From the NCBI GenBank assembly GCA_964352475.1, contig CAYGSL010000001.1, forward strand, positions 155,513 to 219,512: a DNA stretch of 64,000 nucleotides. The letters are read 5' to 3'. Source of the DNA: JAUIET01 sp964352475 (GTDB lineage Bacteria; Pseudomonadota; Gammaproteobacteria; Pseudomonadales; JAUIET01). The notes under the pieces were generated by a model. The model worked only from the letters and a program-made list of their open reading frames with translations, was not told the DNA's origin and did not search any database. A program made the position numbers and the translations under genes. Each line of letters opens with the position of its first letter. Positions within the stretch are counted from its first letter, which is position 1. Shown piece by piece: positions 26,218 to 35,057 of this stretch.

Positions 26218-26329
26218 GGCAGTGAAGCGAAGATCGGCTTGCGAGACTGTTTGAGACAGGATGTCGAAAATCAAGCCCCCATGGATGGGTTTACGGCGTG
26301 TCTTGCAAGCCGGTCTTCGCTTCATTGCC
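26218..26329. repeat. long inverted repeat element with 30-base arms (copy 1)
   Basis: The left arm 26218-26247 pairs with the right arm 26300-26329 over 30 positions: 27 Watson-Crick pairs and three that become G-U in RNA, with no gap. The 52-base loop holds a conserved core starting TGTTTGAGACA and containing CATGGATGGGTTTACGGCG. The core with its left shoulder recurs at 42256. It lies between the peroxiredoxin and oxyR genes, outside their obvious -10 and ribosome binding sites. It looks like an extragenic mobile or REP/MITE-like element, or a structured RNA. No transposase is present. Confidence 0.85.
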
Positions 26330-26371
26330 GGTCTCGATGTTTAAGCGATCTAATATTCTTCTAGGTGCCTT

Positions 26372-27298
26372 ATGAAAAACATGCCCACCACCCGCCAACT
26401 CCAATACCTACTAGCCCTGGACGAACACCAACACTTCGGCCACGCCGCCGAACAATGCTTCATCTCCCAGTCAGCCTTCAGTATCGCCATCAGAGAACTA
26501 GAATCCACCCTTGATTGCCAACTGTTTGAACGAACCAACAGAAGCGTACAAGTCACCGAAGCCGGTAAAGACATAATAGCCAGAGCACGAGACGTACTCA
26601 GCCGACTGGAAGACCTAAGCGACGCCGCCCGCCGCCAAACCAACCCGCTTCAAGGCTCCATTCGCTTAGGGGTCATCCCAACCATCGCCCCCTTCTTTCT
26701 ACCCAGAGTTCTCGCCCCCCTGCAAAAAACCTTCCCTAAGCTTGAACTAATCCTCAGAGAAGAACAAACCGCCACCGTTTACGCCTCACTGGTTTCAGGC
26801 AAACTAGACATGATTCTGGTAGCACTGCCGTATGAGCTGCCTGGCACTCACACCGTCAAATTATTTGACGACCCCTTCCACCTCGCCTTCCGCCAAGGCA
26901 GCCGCTGGATGCCAAACCCAGGCCCAAAGCAACAAGCCGTGTCCGGCAAAATGCCCGACGAAGCCATAATATTGCTGGAAGACGGTCACTGCCTTCGCGA
27001 TCACGCCCTCAGCCAATGCCGCCTGCAAGGCCCAAGACAACAAGCCCAGGTCAGCTCATTTTCTTCAACCAGCATAACCACCCTCTTGCATATGGTTGCG
27101 CAGGATCTGGGCATGACCTATATACCTGAAATGGCCCTGGGCAGCCCATTGTTGGATAGCCTGAATATTGACACTCGCCCCATGCCCTCATCCAGCCGCC
27201 GAGGCATTGGCATCGCCTGGCGCGAAGGCAGCGCATTTGGCGAGTCATACACCGAATTTGCACAAAAACTAGCCGAAATCTATCTCGCAGAATCCTAG
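26372..27298 (+). CDS. oxyR: hydrogen-peroxide-sensing LysR regulator OxyR
   Basis: 308 residues. The N-terminal winged helix-turn-helix is MPTTRQLQYLLALDEHQHFG through SAFSIAIRELE. The redox pair is C207 (LLEDGHCLRDH) and C216, nine residues apart as C199/C208 in E. coli OxyR. Oxidation to the disulfide turns it into an activator of peroxide-defence genes. It is divergent from the peroxiredoxin-glutaredoxin gene. Start choice is between the ATGs at 26372 and 26381; the second gives the usual MPTxRQL-type N-terminus. Confidence 0.95.
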   Translation: MKNMPTTRQLQYLLALDEHQHFGHAAEQCFISQSAFSIAIRELESTLDCQLFERTNRSVQVTEAGKDIIARARDVLSRLEDLSDAARRQTNPLQGSIRLGVIPTIAPFFLPRVLAPLQKTFPKLELILREEQTATVYASLVSGKLDMILVALPYELPGTHTVKLFDDPFHLAFRQGSRWMPNPGPKQQAVSGKMPDEAIILLEDGHCLRDHALSQCRLQGPRQQAQVSSFSSTSITTLLHMVAQDLGMTYIPEMALGSPLLDSLNIDTRPMPSSSRRGIGIAWREGSAFGESYTEFAQKLAEIYLAES

Positions 27299-27299
27299 C

Positions 27300-27346
27300 T
27301 AACCCATGTTCGGCGGCAGCACAGTTAGCGCGCTGTGCTAGGGTTA
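27300..27346. repeat. nested inverted repeat after oxyR
   Basis: An outer stem TAACCC (27300-27305) with GGGTTA (27341-27346) encloses an inner stem AGCACAG (27318-27324) with CTGTGCT (27333-27339). It begins two bases after the oxyR stop. There is no T-tract, so it is a poor rho-independent terminator, but it could stabilise the 3' end or act as a cruciform between oxyR and the lipoprotein gene. Confidence 0.5.
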
Positions 27347-27376
27347 ATGTATGTGACAACGCAAAGGGATTCGCCG

Positions 27377-28309
27377 TTGAAACCAAGCATAGTAGCGCTC
27401 TCTGCGCTTATTCTAATGGCCGGCTGCAGTGGTGGTGGCGGTGATGCAGCCGGTGCCAATGGCACCAGCAACCCACCTTCGTCCTCCGGCAACCGCGGTC
27501 CAGATGCAACCATCACCTCCCCTGGCAACGGCATGATGGCCAGCACAGCCACGCTTGAAGTACTTGGAACCGCCAGCGACAACGACGGCGTTTCTTCAGT
27601 AACCGTCAATGGCGTTGCTGCCTCAAGCAGCGACCAGTTTTCCAACTGGCAGGCTGAAATACCCTTAATAGAAGGCATGAATACTGTCACCGTTGCCACC
27701 CAAGATATTCTGGGTAATCGGAATAGTGAAGCGGCCAGGGTTACGATTGAGCGTGGCTTCCTGTTCGACAAAGCAGAAAATATCATACTGGACCCCGAGC
27801 GACGCAATGCCATTCTGGTCGACGAGACCGCCAGAGCGTTGATGAAGATAGATGCCGAAACAAGAATGAGAATGGAATTTTCCGGCCCAAACACCGGCGC
27901 AGGTCCGCAGTGGGAAATGCCCGTCGAGTTATTGCTGGACGACGAACGAGACCAGGCGCTGGTGTTTGACAGTGGATTGAATGCCTTGGTGTCGGTCGAC
28001 CTGGCCAACGGCGATCGCAGCATCATCGCTTCAGACGACATTGGTAATGGCGTTTCTCTCGCTGGAGCCAGCCTGTTCACACTGGACCCCGGACTTGAGC
28101 GAATCTACGCCATCACAGACACCCAGCTAGTGAGCATTGATCTTGCCAACGGTGATCGGCAGGCCATTAGTCTGAGCGGTTCAAGCATCGCTGAACCGCG
28201 CAGCGGTCGAGTAGACAAACCCAATAACCGACTGTTGGTCAGCGCGCCTAGCAACATATTCGCCATAGACCTTGCGTCCGGGCGCAGCACTACCCTGATG
28301 AACCCGTAA
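27377..28309 (+). CDS. lipoprotein with an Ig-like domain and propeller-like repeats
   Basis: About 310 residues from TTG at 27377, preceded by AAGGGA at eight bases; upstream GTG/ATG starts in the same frame are less likely. The lipobox is LILMAGC, then a Gly/Ser/Asn linker. Residues about 40-125 look like an Ig-like bacterial domain (PDATITSPGNG...GTASDNDGVSSVTVNG). The rest contains repeats of VSVDLANGDRS, VSIDLANGDRQ and FAIDLASGRS type, as in beta-propeller blades. Only about three or four blades are present, fewer than a closed propeller needs, so it may be truncated or may pair with a partner. Function unknown. Confidence 0.72.
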   Translation: MKPSIVALSALILMAGCSGGGGDAAGANGTSNPPSSSGNRGPDATITSPGNGMMASTATLEVLGTASDNDGVSSVTVNGVAASSSDQFSNWQAEIPLIEGMNTVTVATQDILGNRNSEAARVTIERGFLFDKAENIILDPERRNAILVDETARALMKIDAETRMRMEFSGPNTGAGPQWEMPVELLLDDERDQALVFDSGLNALVSVDLANGDRSIIASDDIGNGVSLAGASLFTLDPGLERIYAITDTQLVSIDLANGDRQAISLSGSSIAEPRSGRVDKPNNRLLVSAPSNIFAIDLASGRSTTLMNP

Positions 28310-28374
28310 CAGGCGCTATCCAAGCCACAAACTCTGCTTTATAGTGCGGCGTCGTTCACTGCCGCAGCTCACTC

Positions 28375-29247
28375 ATGGCCAGTTTCAAGTCAGCCAGCAC
28401 CTATCGCAGAGGCGTTGTTCTAGCCGTAGTGGCAGGAATCATTCTCTCCACGCTTGGCATTGGTGTTCGCCTGCTCGACCAAGCCAACGGCATGCAAATA
28501 ATTTTCTACCGCGCTATTGGTTTACTGCTGTTTATGGGCACAGTTGTGCTTATCCGAAATCGCGGCGCTTCTGCTTCCAAATACCTAGAAAGTGGTTGGC
28601 TGGGGTTCGGCGCCTCGCTGGCCTACACCGGTGCCTCAATTGCCATCATCTACGCACTACTGAACACGACTGTGGCCAATACCATGTTTGTCGTCTCGCT
28701 GGCGCCACTGTTTGCTGCCCTGGCCGGCTGGGCGTTTCTGCGAGAAAGCGTGCCTTTCAGAACCTGGGTAGCCCTGGCACTGGCCATCACGGGTGTGTTG
28801 ATCATGATCAATGGCGGTCTCAGCACGCAGGGCTTAATTGGCATTGGATTCGCGCTGTGCATGGCCATTTGCTACGGCAGCTTCTCCGTGTGCCTCAGGG
28901 CTGGCCGCGACCTGGACATGTTGCCACCGGTTTGTTTTTCGGCGCTGCTGTTGGGCATTATTGGTTGGTGGAACGCTGACTCCTTACACCTTCCCACAAA
29001 AGATATAATATTGTGTCTGGCCATGGGCGCCTTCCAGCTGGGCTTGGGTAGCCTTCTGCTTACGCTGGCTGCGCAATCGGTGCCGGCTGCGCAAATTACC
29101 TTGTTGGCTATGCTGGAAGTGGTGCTAAATCCAATCTGGGTTTGGCTGGGTGTAGGGGAAGTGCCTGCCACTTATACCCTTGCAGGTGGCGCACTGATTA
29201 TTGGCGCTATTGCTTATCAAGCCTTAGACAGACAACATAGAGAGTGA
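28375..29247 (+). CDS. EamA/DMT family inner-membrane transporter
   Basis: 290 residues with ten predicted helices arranged as two EamA repeats (IIFYRAIGLLLFMGTVVLI in the first, AAQITLLAMLEVVLNPIWVW in the second). Such proteins export or import small metabolites such as amino acids or nucleosides; substrate unknown. Its stop is a few bases before the thiolase ATG, suggesting joint transcription. Confidence 0.87.
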   Translation: MASFKSASTYRRGVVLAVVAGIILSTLGIGVRLLDQANGMQIIFYRAIGLLLFMGTVVLIRNRGASASKYLESGWLGFGASLAYTGASIAIIYALLNTTVANTMFVVSLAPLFAALAGWAFLRESVPFRTWVALALAITGVLIMINGGLSTQGLIGIGFALCMAICYGSFSVCLRAGRDLDMLPPVCFSALLLGIIGWWNADSLHLPTKDIILCLAMGAFQLGLGSLLLTLAAQSVPAAQITLLAMLEVVLNPIWVWLGVGEVPATYTLAGGALIIGAIAYQALDRQHRE

Positions 29248-29252
29248 ATCAA

Positions 29253-30446
29253 ATGATTGAATCAAAAAACGACGTTTACGTATTGGCTGCTGCTCGCACC
29301 GCAATTGGCAGCTTTGGCGGCGGATTAAAAGATCAGTCACCTGCTGACCTTGGCGAGCACGTTACCCGCGCAGCTCTTGAGCGAGCAGGTGTCCCTGCTG
29401 GCGATGTGCAATCCAATGTTGTTGGCCATGTTATTCGAACCGTTACCAGAGATGCCTATATTTCCAGGCGAATCGCACTTCAAGCTGGCCTGCCGGTTAC
29501 AACCCAGTCGCTGACATTGAATCGATTATGCGGTAGCGGCCTGGAAGCCATTGTGTTCGCCACACAACAATTGCAACTTGGCGAAGTAGACGTTGCCGTT
29601 GCCGGTGGTGCCGAGTCCATGAGCCAGTCAGGCCACCTGCTGACCACCAACCGCTGGGGGCAGCGCATGGGCGATGTCACCATGCTGGACGAATTGACCG
29701 GCGTTCTTAGCGACCCGTTCAGTGGTAGCCATATGGGCATCACCGCTGAGAACTTAGCCGAAAAGTACGACATCAGCCGTGCAGAGCAGGATGATTTTGC
29801 CTTGCAAAGCCAGCAACGCGCCGCGAATGCCATTCAACAAGGTTATTTCAAGGAGCAGATCACTCCTTATGAAGTTAAGACCCGCAAAGGCAGTATTGTG
29901 TTTGATACCGATGAATTTGTGCGTGGCGACACCACCCTGGAAGGCCTGGCCAAACTGCGACCGGCGTTTAAGAAAGAAGCCGGCAGCGTAACAGCGGGCA
30001 ATGCGTCTGGCATCAACGATGGCGCGGCCATGGTAGTGTTAGCCAACGCCGAAAAAGCCTACTCATTTGGCGGCAAGCCAATGGCAAAGATTATTTCCTA
30101 CGGTCGCGCTGGCGTGTCGCCAGACATAATGGGCATTGGCCCGGTGGGTGCTTCAAAAACGGCGCTTGAGCGAGCTGGTTTAAGCATTGACCAACTGGAC
30201 GTGATTGAGTCGAACGAAGCGTTCGCCGCACAAGCCTTATCGGTATCCAAAGAGCTTGGTTTTCCAAACGACAAAACCAACCCGAATGGCGGCGCTATTG
30301 CCCTTGGTCACCCCATCGGTGCGAGCGGTGCGGTCATCTTTACCAAGGCACTTTATGAACTTCACCGCATAGGTGGCCGCTATGCGCTGATCACATTGTG
30401 CATAGGTGGTGGCCAGGGAATTGCCGCGATTATAGAAAGAGTGTAA
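29253..30446 (+). CDS. thiolase (acetyl-CoA C-acyltransferase family)
   Basis: About 397 residues from the ATG at 29253, with GAGAG eight bases upstream; GTG at 29244 is an alternative. Catalytic residues: Cys93 in NRLCGSGLEAI, His in GHPIGASGA, and the second Cys in LITLCIGGGQG. It should cleave 3-ketoacyl-CoA or condense acetyl-CoA. With the downstream SDR and the upstream exporter it could belong to a short acid or polyhydroxyalkanoate pathway, but no acyl-CoA ligase or PHA synthase is close by, so the pathway is unassigned. Confidence 0.93.
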   Translation: MIESKNDVYVLAAARTAIGSFGGGLKDQSPADLGEHVTRAALERAGVPAGDVQSNVVGHVIRTVTRDAYISRRIALQAGLPVTTQSLTLNRLCGSGLEAIVFATQQLQLGEVDVAVAGGAESMSQSGHLLTTNRWGQRMGDVTMLDELTGVLSDPFSGSHMGITAENLAEKYDISRAEQDDFALQSQQRAANAIQQGYFKEQITPYEVKTRKGSIVFDTDEFVRGDTTLEGLAKLRPAFKKEAGSVTAGNASGINDGAAMVVLANAEKAYSFGGKPMAKIISYGRAGVSPDIMGIGPVGASKTALERAGLSIDQLDVIESNEAFAAQALSVSKELGFPNDKTNPNGGAIALGHPIGASGAVIFTKALYELHRIGGRYALITLCIGGGQGIAAIIERV

Positions 30447-30504
30447 TCCCGACGCGGATAGCCTGAGTCTACAATACCGGCTTAGTCATTTGCGGGAGCG
30501 GGTC

Positions 30505-31254
30505 ATGTGGGACCTATCAGGTAAAACAGCACTGGTCACTGGTTCAGGCAGCGGCATGGGCAAAGGCATGGCCACTCAACTGGCAAAGCAAGGCGCCCAC
30601 GTTGTGGTGAACGATATATTCGCCGACAAAGCAGAGCAGTCCGCGCAAGAGCTGCGTGAGCAAGGCCTGCTAGCCAGCACCAGCGTATTCGATGTCACCG
30701 ACCCAGACGCGGTTCGCTCCAGTATTGCCGAAGTGGAATCTGAATTCGGCGGCATCGATATCATGGTGTGCAATGTGGGTAATGCGGGTGCGGTGCATAT
30801 GGAACAGGCGCATTTCAAAGATTCACTGCCGGAAAACTGGACCAAGTTTGTGGATGTTAATTTGTACGGCGTAATGCACTGCACGCACGCCGTTCTGCCT
30901 GGCATGTGCGAGCGTGGTTGGGGGCGAGTGATCAGCATCTCATCTGGCGCTGGTCGCACCGGCTTGAATATTGGCGTGTCGATCTACGGTGCAGCGAAAG
31001 CTGGCTCAATAAACCTGATGCGACACATCTCTCAGGAAGTAGCTGCCCACGGAGTGACGTGCAACGCCATCGCGCTTGGCCTGATGAACACCGTACCTGA
31101 TGAATTCGCAGCCCCGATGATTAAGCACATTCCGCGTGGTCGATTGGGCACACCCGAAGACGCTGGCAACATCGTTGGCTTCCTCGCTGCCAAAGAGTCA
31201 GACTGGATAACCGGGCAAATGTTTTGTGTGGATGGCGGCTCTGCACCTTACTAA
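30505..31254 (+). CDS. short-chain dehydrogenase/reductase
   Basis: About 249 residues from the ATG at 30505, preceded by GGGAG at seven bases. The cofactor loop is TGSGSGMGKG, the NNAG-equivalent is VCNVGNAG, and the catalytic Ser and YGAAK (Tyr, Lys) are present. The C-terminus GQMFCVDGGSAPY is classical. It oxidises a hydroxyl or reduces a ketone with NAD(P). It sits between the thiolase and the PQQ dehydrogenase on the same strand, so the three may act on one substrate (inference). Confidence 0.92.
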   Translation: MWDLSGKTALVTGSGSGMGKGMATQLAKQGAHVVVNDIFADKAEQSAQELREQGLLASTSVFDVTDPDAVRSSIAEVESEFGGIDIMVCNVGNAGAVHMEQAHFKDSLPENWTKFVDVNLYGVMHCTHAVLPGMCERGWGRVISISSGAGRTGLNIGVSIYGAAKAGSINLMRHISQEVAAHGVTCNAIALGLMNTVPDEFAAPMIKHIPRGRLGTPEDAGNIVGFLAAKESDWITGQMFCVDGGSAPY

Positions 31255-31285
31255 TCAATGTTGATAGTCGAACAACAGTAAACAC

Positions 31286-33472
31286 ATGAAGCGGCATATC
31301 ATCCGCGGCGCAAGCTTCGTTGCTGCTACGTTGTTGCTGGCATGCGAAGGCTCAAGCAGCCGCTTTGCTTCCGTAGCGGAATACTCGACTGAGTCTGCAC
31401 AAGCCAACCCGGCCGAGTACGAATGGCGCTCGTATCTTGCCGGTACTGGCCACAGTCACTACTCGTCACTTGACCAAATCAACACGAATAACGTTGACCA
31501 ACTGCAAACCGTATGGCGCTTTGACGCTGGAGAATCAGGTGGCAAATCTACATTAGAAATGCAATGTAACTCTCTAATAATTAAAGGAATATTGTACTGC
31601 ACCTCACCCAATCTCGAGGTCTTCGCATTAAACGCTGGCAGCGGCAAATTGCTGTGGCGGTTCGACCCGCAATACCAACCAAACCTGTATCTGCCTAACC
31701 CTAATCGAGGTGTGAGTTACTGGGAGAATAGGGACGATCAACGCATTCTATTCACAGCGGGCTCCAAGCTCTTCGCGCTGGATGCGCGCACCGGCAGGCC
31801 TATCACTGGCTTTGGTGGGCAAGGAAAAGTGGATCTTCGAACCGGACTGCCGGAGTGGGCGTCAGAGTTGGATGTGGTGGCCACAACACCTGGTTCTGTT
31901 TTCGAGAATCTGCTTATTCTAGGCTCGAGAGTTTCGGAGGTAACAGGTGCAGCACCCGGTCATGTGCGTGCGTTCGATGTACAAACCGGTGAGCTCAAAT
32001 GGGTGTTCAACACCATACCCTTACCCGGAACCTATGGCGCTGACACCTGGCCCGCCGACTCCATAAGCCAGGCAGGTGGCGCCAACTCCTGGGCCGGAAT
32101 TGCGATAGACCCTGCGCTAGAACTCGCTTTCGTACCCACTGGCTCGCCCAGCTTTGACTTCCATGGTGCCGACCGCCTGGGCGACAATCTGTTTGCCAAT
32201 TCATTAGTCGCGCTGAATGCTAGAACTGGTGAACGCGCCTGGCACTATCAGTTCGTTAAACACGACCTGTGGGACAGAGACCTGCCCTCTCCACCCAACC
32301 TCATTGACTGGCGGGTCAACGGCGAGCGTATTCCCGCGGTGGCTCAGGCGACCAAAACCGGCCATATTTTTGTATTTGACCGCGCCACTGGAAAACCGCT
32401 TACGCCTATTAGGCAAACGCCTGTTGTAGGCAAGGCTATTGCCGGGGATGTAAGCGCTGCATGGCAGCCCCTACCCGATTTCCCAATATTCACCCAACAA
32501 ACCTTCACGCCCTCCTCCCGAACACCTGCAATAGAGCAGGCCGTTGCCAAACGGCTTGAAGCACTGGAGCCTTACGCCTTATACCGACCACCCGGTTTAA
32601 AAGGCAGCATCGTATACCCAGGCATTGATGGTGGCGCCGAATGGGGCGGCATGGCGTACGACCCAAAGAGCAGACGCCTGTTCATTAACGCCAACGAAAT
32701 ACCCTGGCAATTAAAAATGGTGGAATTGGAAAACGGTACACAAAGCCCGGAATACGCCTACATGATGCTGTGTTCCGGCTGCCATGGCACTGACCTGCGC
32801 GGTGACGGCGTAAGCGTGCCTGGGCTGCATAATCTGTCTGAACGAATGTCACTTTGGAGCACCTGGCAACTGATCAACAAAGGCCGCGGGCGCATGCCTG
32901 GTTTCGACAATATGCCGGCGCTGGCCAGAGCCTCGGTGCTGTATTACGTGTGGACCGCTGATGAGAACACTGAAGCCAAAGAGTCAGCAAGCGAATACAC
33001 AGGCGGCTCTCTGGTAAATGCTGGTTATCAGCGCCTGCTTGACCCGGAGAACATGCCGGCCAGCCAACCACCCTGGGGGTCGTTAACCGCGATTGATCTT
33101 AACGATGGTGCGGATTCAGCCAAGATTGCCTGGCGAATACCGTTTGGCAACTATCCGCAAATGCTGGCTCAAGAACAACAAGGTTTAGGCTCGGAAAATT
33201 ATGGTGGGCCAATTGTTACGGCAGGTGGCTTGTTGTTTATAGCGGCAACGCCGGACAAACTGTTAAAAGCGTATTCCAGCAACACCGGCGAACTGTTGTG
33301 GCAAACAAGCCTGCCCTTCGCGGGCTTTGCAACGCCTAGCACGTATATGCTGAACGGTCGCCAGTTCCTGGTGATCGCCGCCGGTGGTGGAAAGTTGGGT
33401 CAGGCCAGCGGTTCTGCCTATGTGGCCTATGCCTTACCAGAAAAATCCGCAGAGCAATCAGAAAGCCAGTAG
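31286..33472 (+). CDS. PQQ-dependent quinoprotein dehydrogenase with an inserted cytochrome c domain
   Basis: 728 residues. The N-terminus has a hydrophobic segment ending LLLAC, so a lipoprotein anchor is likely. The body is an eight-bladed PQQ propeller (repeats such as VFALNAGSGKLLWRF and LFALDARTGRPITGFGG; HDLWDRDLPSPPNL). A haem c domain sits inside it, with CSGCH at 496-500 and the probable axial Met in GRMPGF. It should oxidise an alcohol or sugar in the periplasm and pass electrons through its own haem. No pqq biosynthesis genes are in the window. It ends four bases before the convergent HEWGH gene. Confidence 0.93.
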   Translation: MKRHIIRGASFVAATLLLACEGSSSRFASVAEYSTESAQANPAEYEWRSYLAGTGHSHYSSLDQINTNNVDQLQTVWRFDAGESGGKSTLEMQCNSLIIKGILYCTSPNLEVFALNAGSGKLLWRFDPQYQPNLYLPNPNRGVSYWENRDDQRILFTAGSKLFALDARTGRPITGFGGQGKVDLRTGLPEWASELDVVATTPGSVFENLLILGSRVSEVTGAAPGHVRAFDVQTGELKWVFNTIPLPGTYGADTWPADSISQAGGANSWAGIAIDPALELAFVPTGSPSFDFHGADRLGDNLFANSLVALNARTGERAWHYQFVKHDLWDRDLPSPPNLIDWRVNGERIPAVAQATKTGHIFVFDRATGKPLTPIRQTPVVGKAIAGDVSAAWQPLPDFPIFTQQTFTPSSRTPAIEQAVAKRLEALEPYALYRPPGLKGSIVYPGIDGGAEWGGMAYDPKSRRLFINANEIPWQLKMVELENGTQSPEYAYMMLCSGCHGTDLRGDGVSVPGLHNLSERMSLWSTWQLINKGRGRMPGFDNMPALARASVLYYVWTADENTEAKESASEYTGGSLVNAGYQRLLDPENMPASQPPWGSLTAIDLNDGADSAKIAWRIPFGNYPQMLAQEQQGLGSENYGGPIVTAGGLLFIAATPDKLLKAYSSNTGELLWQTSLPFAGFATPSTYMLNGRQFLVIAAGGGKLGQASGSAYVAYALPEKSAEQSESQ

Positions 33473-33476
33473 ACGT

Positions 33477-34112
33477 TTACAGCAGCCAGTAAGCGATCAG
33501 CCCGACAGCGCCGCCTACCAAAAAGGCATTGCGAAACGTAGGCAAACCTCCGCCGAAGCCATGAATCAAAGCCGCCATTGGATCTTTGTTTTCACGCGCG
33601 TGCAGTATCACCGGCCATTCAAGCTTTGCCACGAACCCGGTTGCAGCGATTGTACTGGCCAACAAAGCAACTCGATGCGGCTCATCCATTGGGATAGCCC
33701 ACCAAATCAACGCAATGGCCAGAAAGTTACCCAAGGTACCGCCATAACTCATCGCGAGAAAATGGTCGTTGGTATTGCTCTTAAAGTCGAAGTCATACGC
33801 TAACAGAGCCGGTTCTGCTTTCAATGGCGCCTTCGCGCCCGACCATCGTGTGCCGAGAAAATGCCCCCACTCATGCATCAGATGCGCAAAACCTATTCCA
33901 GCAAGAATGGCTGCCAACACCGCAAAGCCTTTCGCAACAGCCAAGTCCGTCAGCGTTGACCAGCTGTCTGCCGCGGCAAATAAAATGACTATTCCAAGCA
34001 AGCCAAGGAGGTGCCAGCGCCCTTGCGTTAACGCCGCCTGAAGCTGCGGATCCATATCCTTTGCGGCGGCTTCGAAATCCAGCGGATCATCATTATTATC
34101 TGTAGAATCCAT
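33477..34112 (-). CDS. membrane protein with HEWGH metalloprotease-like motif
   Basis: 211 residues with about five membrane helices. The segment GIGFAHLMHEWGHFLGTRW carries an HExxH motif inside or beside a helix, as in site-2 proteases (M50), but the second M50 motif with conserved Asp near the C-terminus is not obvious. An acidic soluble N-terminus of about 30 residues (DNNDDPLDFEAAAKDMDPQ) precedes the helices. It lies downstream of mrp on the same strand. It may be an intramembrane protease or an uncharacterised zinc membrane protein; I cannot assign it. Confidence 0.7.
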   Translation of the reverse strand: MDSTDNNDDPLDFEAAAKDMDPQLQAALTQGRWHLLGLLGIVILFAAADSWSTLTDLAVAKGFAVLAAILAGIGFAHLMHEWGHFLGTRWSGAKAPLKAEPALLAYDFDFKSNTNDHFLAMSYGGTLGNFLAIALIWWAIPMDEPHRVALLASTIAATGFVAKLEWPVILHARENKDPMAALIHGFGGGLPTFRNAFLVGGAVGLIAYWLL

Positions 34113-34130
34113 ACTGCTTACTCCAACGAG

Positions 34131-34961
34131 TCAGTCGTTCGTTACTTTTATATTTGGAAACTGCTTAACCGGTGATTCGCGCTCATTCAATACCTGCATA
34201 AGCCCATCAGCAAGCTTAAGATAAGTACCCGCAACAGGGCCTGCAGGGTCAACAGTGACAGCAGGGCGACCGGCGTCGGTATTTTCACGAATACTTCTAT
34301 CTAGTGGTAAAGACCCCAACAAGCGAGTGTCGTAACGTGAGGCTATTTTCTCGCCTCCACCTGAGCCAAACAAATGATCGGTATGGCCGCACTCACTACA
34401 TACATGCACCGCCATGTTTTCAACAATACCCAACACGGGAATGTTCACCTTGGTAAACATCTCGATGCCTTTCACTGCGTCTAGCAAGGCAATGTCTTGA
34501 GGTGTTGTGACAATCACCGCGCCCGCAACGGGCACTTTCTGTGACAGCGTCAACTGTATGTCGCCTGTGCCCGGCGGCATATCAATAATCAATACGTCCA
34601 GATCACCCCAATCGGTTTGCAACAGCATTTGCTGCAACGCACCACTGGCCATGGGCCCACGCCATACCATGGGTGTAGATTCGGTGATCAGAAACGCCAT
34701 GGACATGGCTGACAAACCCAAGGCTTGCACCGGCACAAACCATTGCTGCTCATTAACCGTACGCACTTCCGGGCGCGTACCTTCCGGCAAGCCCAGCATC
34801 AGTTGCTGGCTTGGGCCGTAAATGTCGGCATCCAGCAACCCTATTTTCATACCGCGCTGCGCCAATGCTGCGGCAAGGTTGACCGAGGTTGTCGATTTAC
34901 CAACGCCGCCCTTACCTGAAGCAACCGCCACAATGTGCTTAACCGACTCTATTCCACTCAC
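34131..34961 (-). CDS. mrp: Mrp/ApbC iron-sulfur carrier ATPase (short form)
   Basis: 276 residues. The deviant Walker A is VASGKGGVGKSTT, the DADIYGPSQQLMLGLPEG and IIDMPPGTGDIQLTLSQ segments are diagnostic, and the cluster-binding pair is CSEC in VHVCSECGHTDHLFGSGGG. It scaffolds and transfers Fe-S clusters. Compared with E. coli Mrp (about 370 residues) it lacks the N-terminal MIP18-like domain. The start is GTG at 34961. It is divergent from metG, the usual arrangement. Confidence 0.95.
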   Translation of the reverse strand: MSGIESVKHIVAVASGKGGVGKSTTSVNLAAALAQRGMKIGLLDADIYGPSQQLMLGLPEGTRPEVRTVNEQQWFVPVQALGLSAMSMAFLITESTPMVWRGPMASGALQQMLLQTDWGDLDVLIIDMPPGTGDIQLTLSQKVPVAGAVIVTTPQDIALLDAVKGIEMFTKVNIPVLGIVENMAVHVCSECGHTDHLFGSGGGEKIASRYDTRLLGSLPLDRSIRENTDAGRPAVTVDPAGPVAGTYLKLADGLMQVLNERESPVKQFPNIKVTND

Positions 34962-35057
34962 GTAATTCTCACCATCCAGCTGTATCGCAATAAAAGGGCA
35001 AACCGGCTATAGTGACCGGCTAACTTTCCCAGCACTATTGTACCTGATTGCACCACC

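Noticed and set aside
28344..28979. 211-residue open frame overlapping the EamA gene
   Set aside because: Its translation is rich in Arg, His and Cys, typical of a shifted frame; the EamA frame has clear membrane helices.
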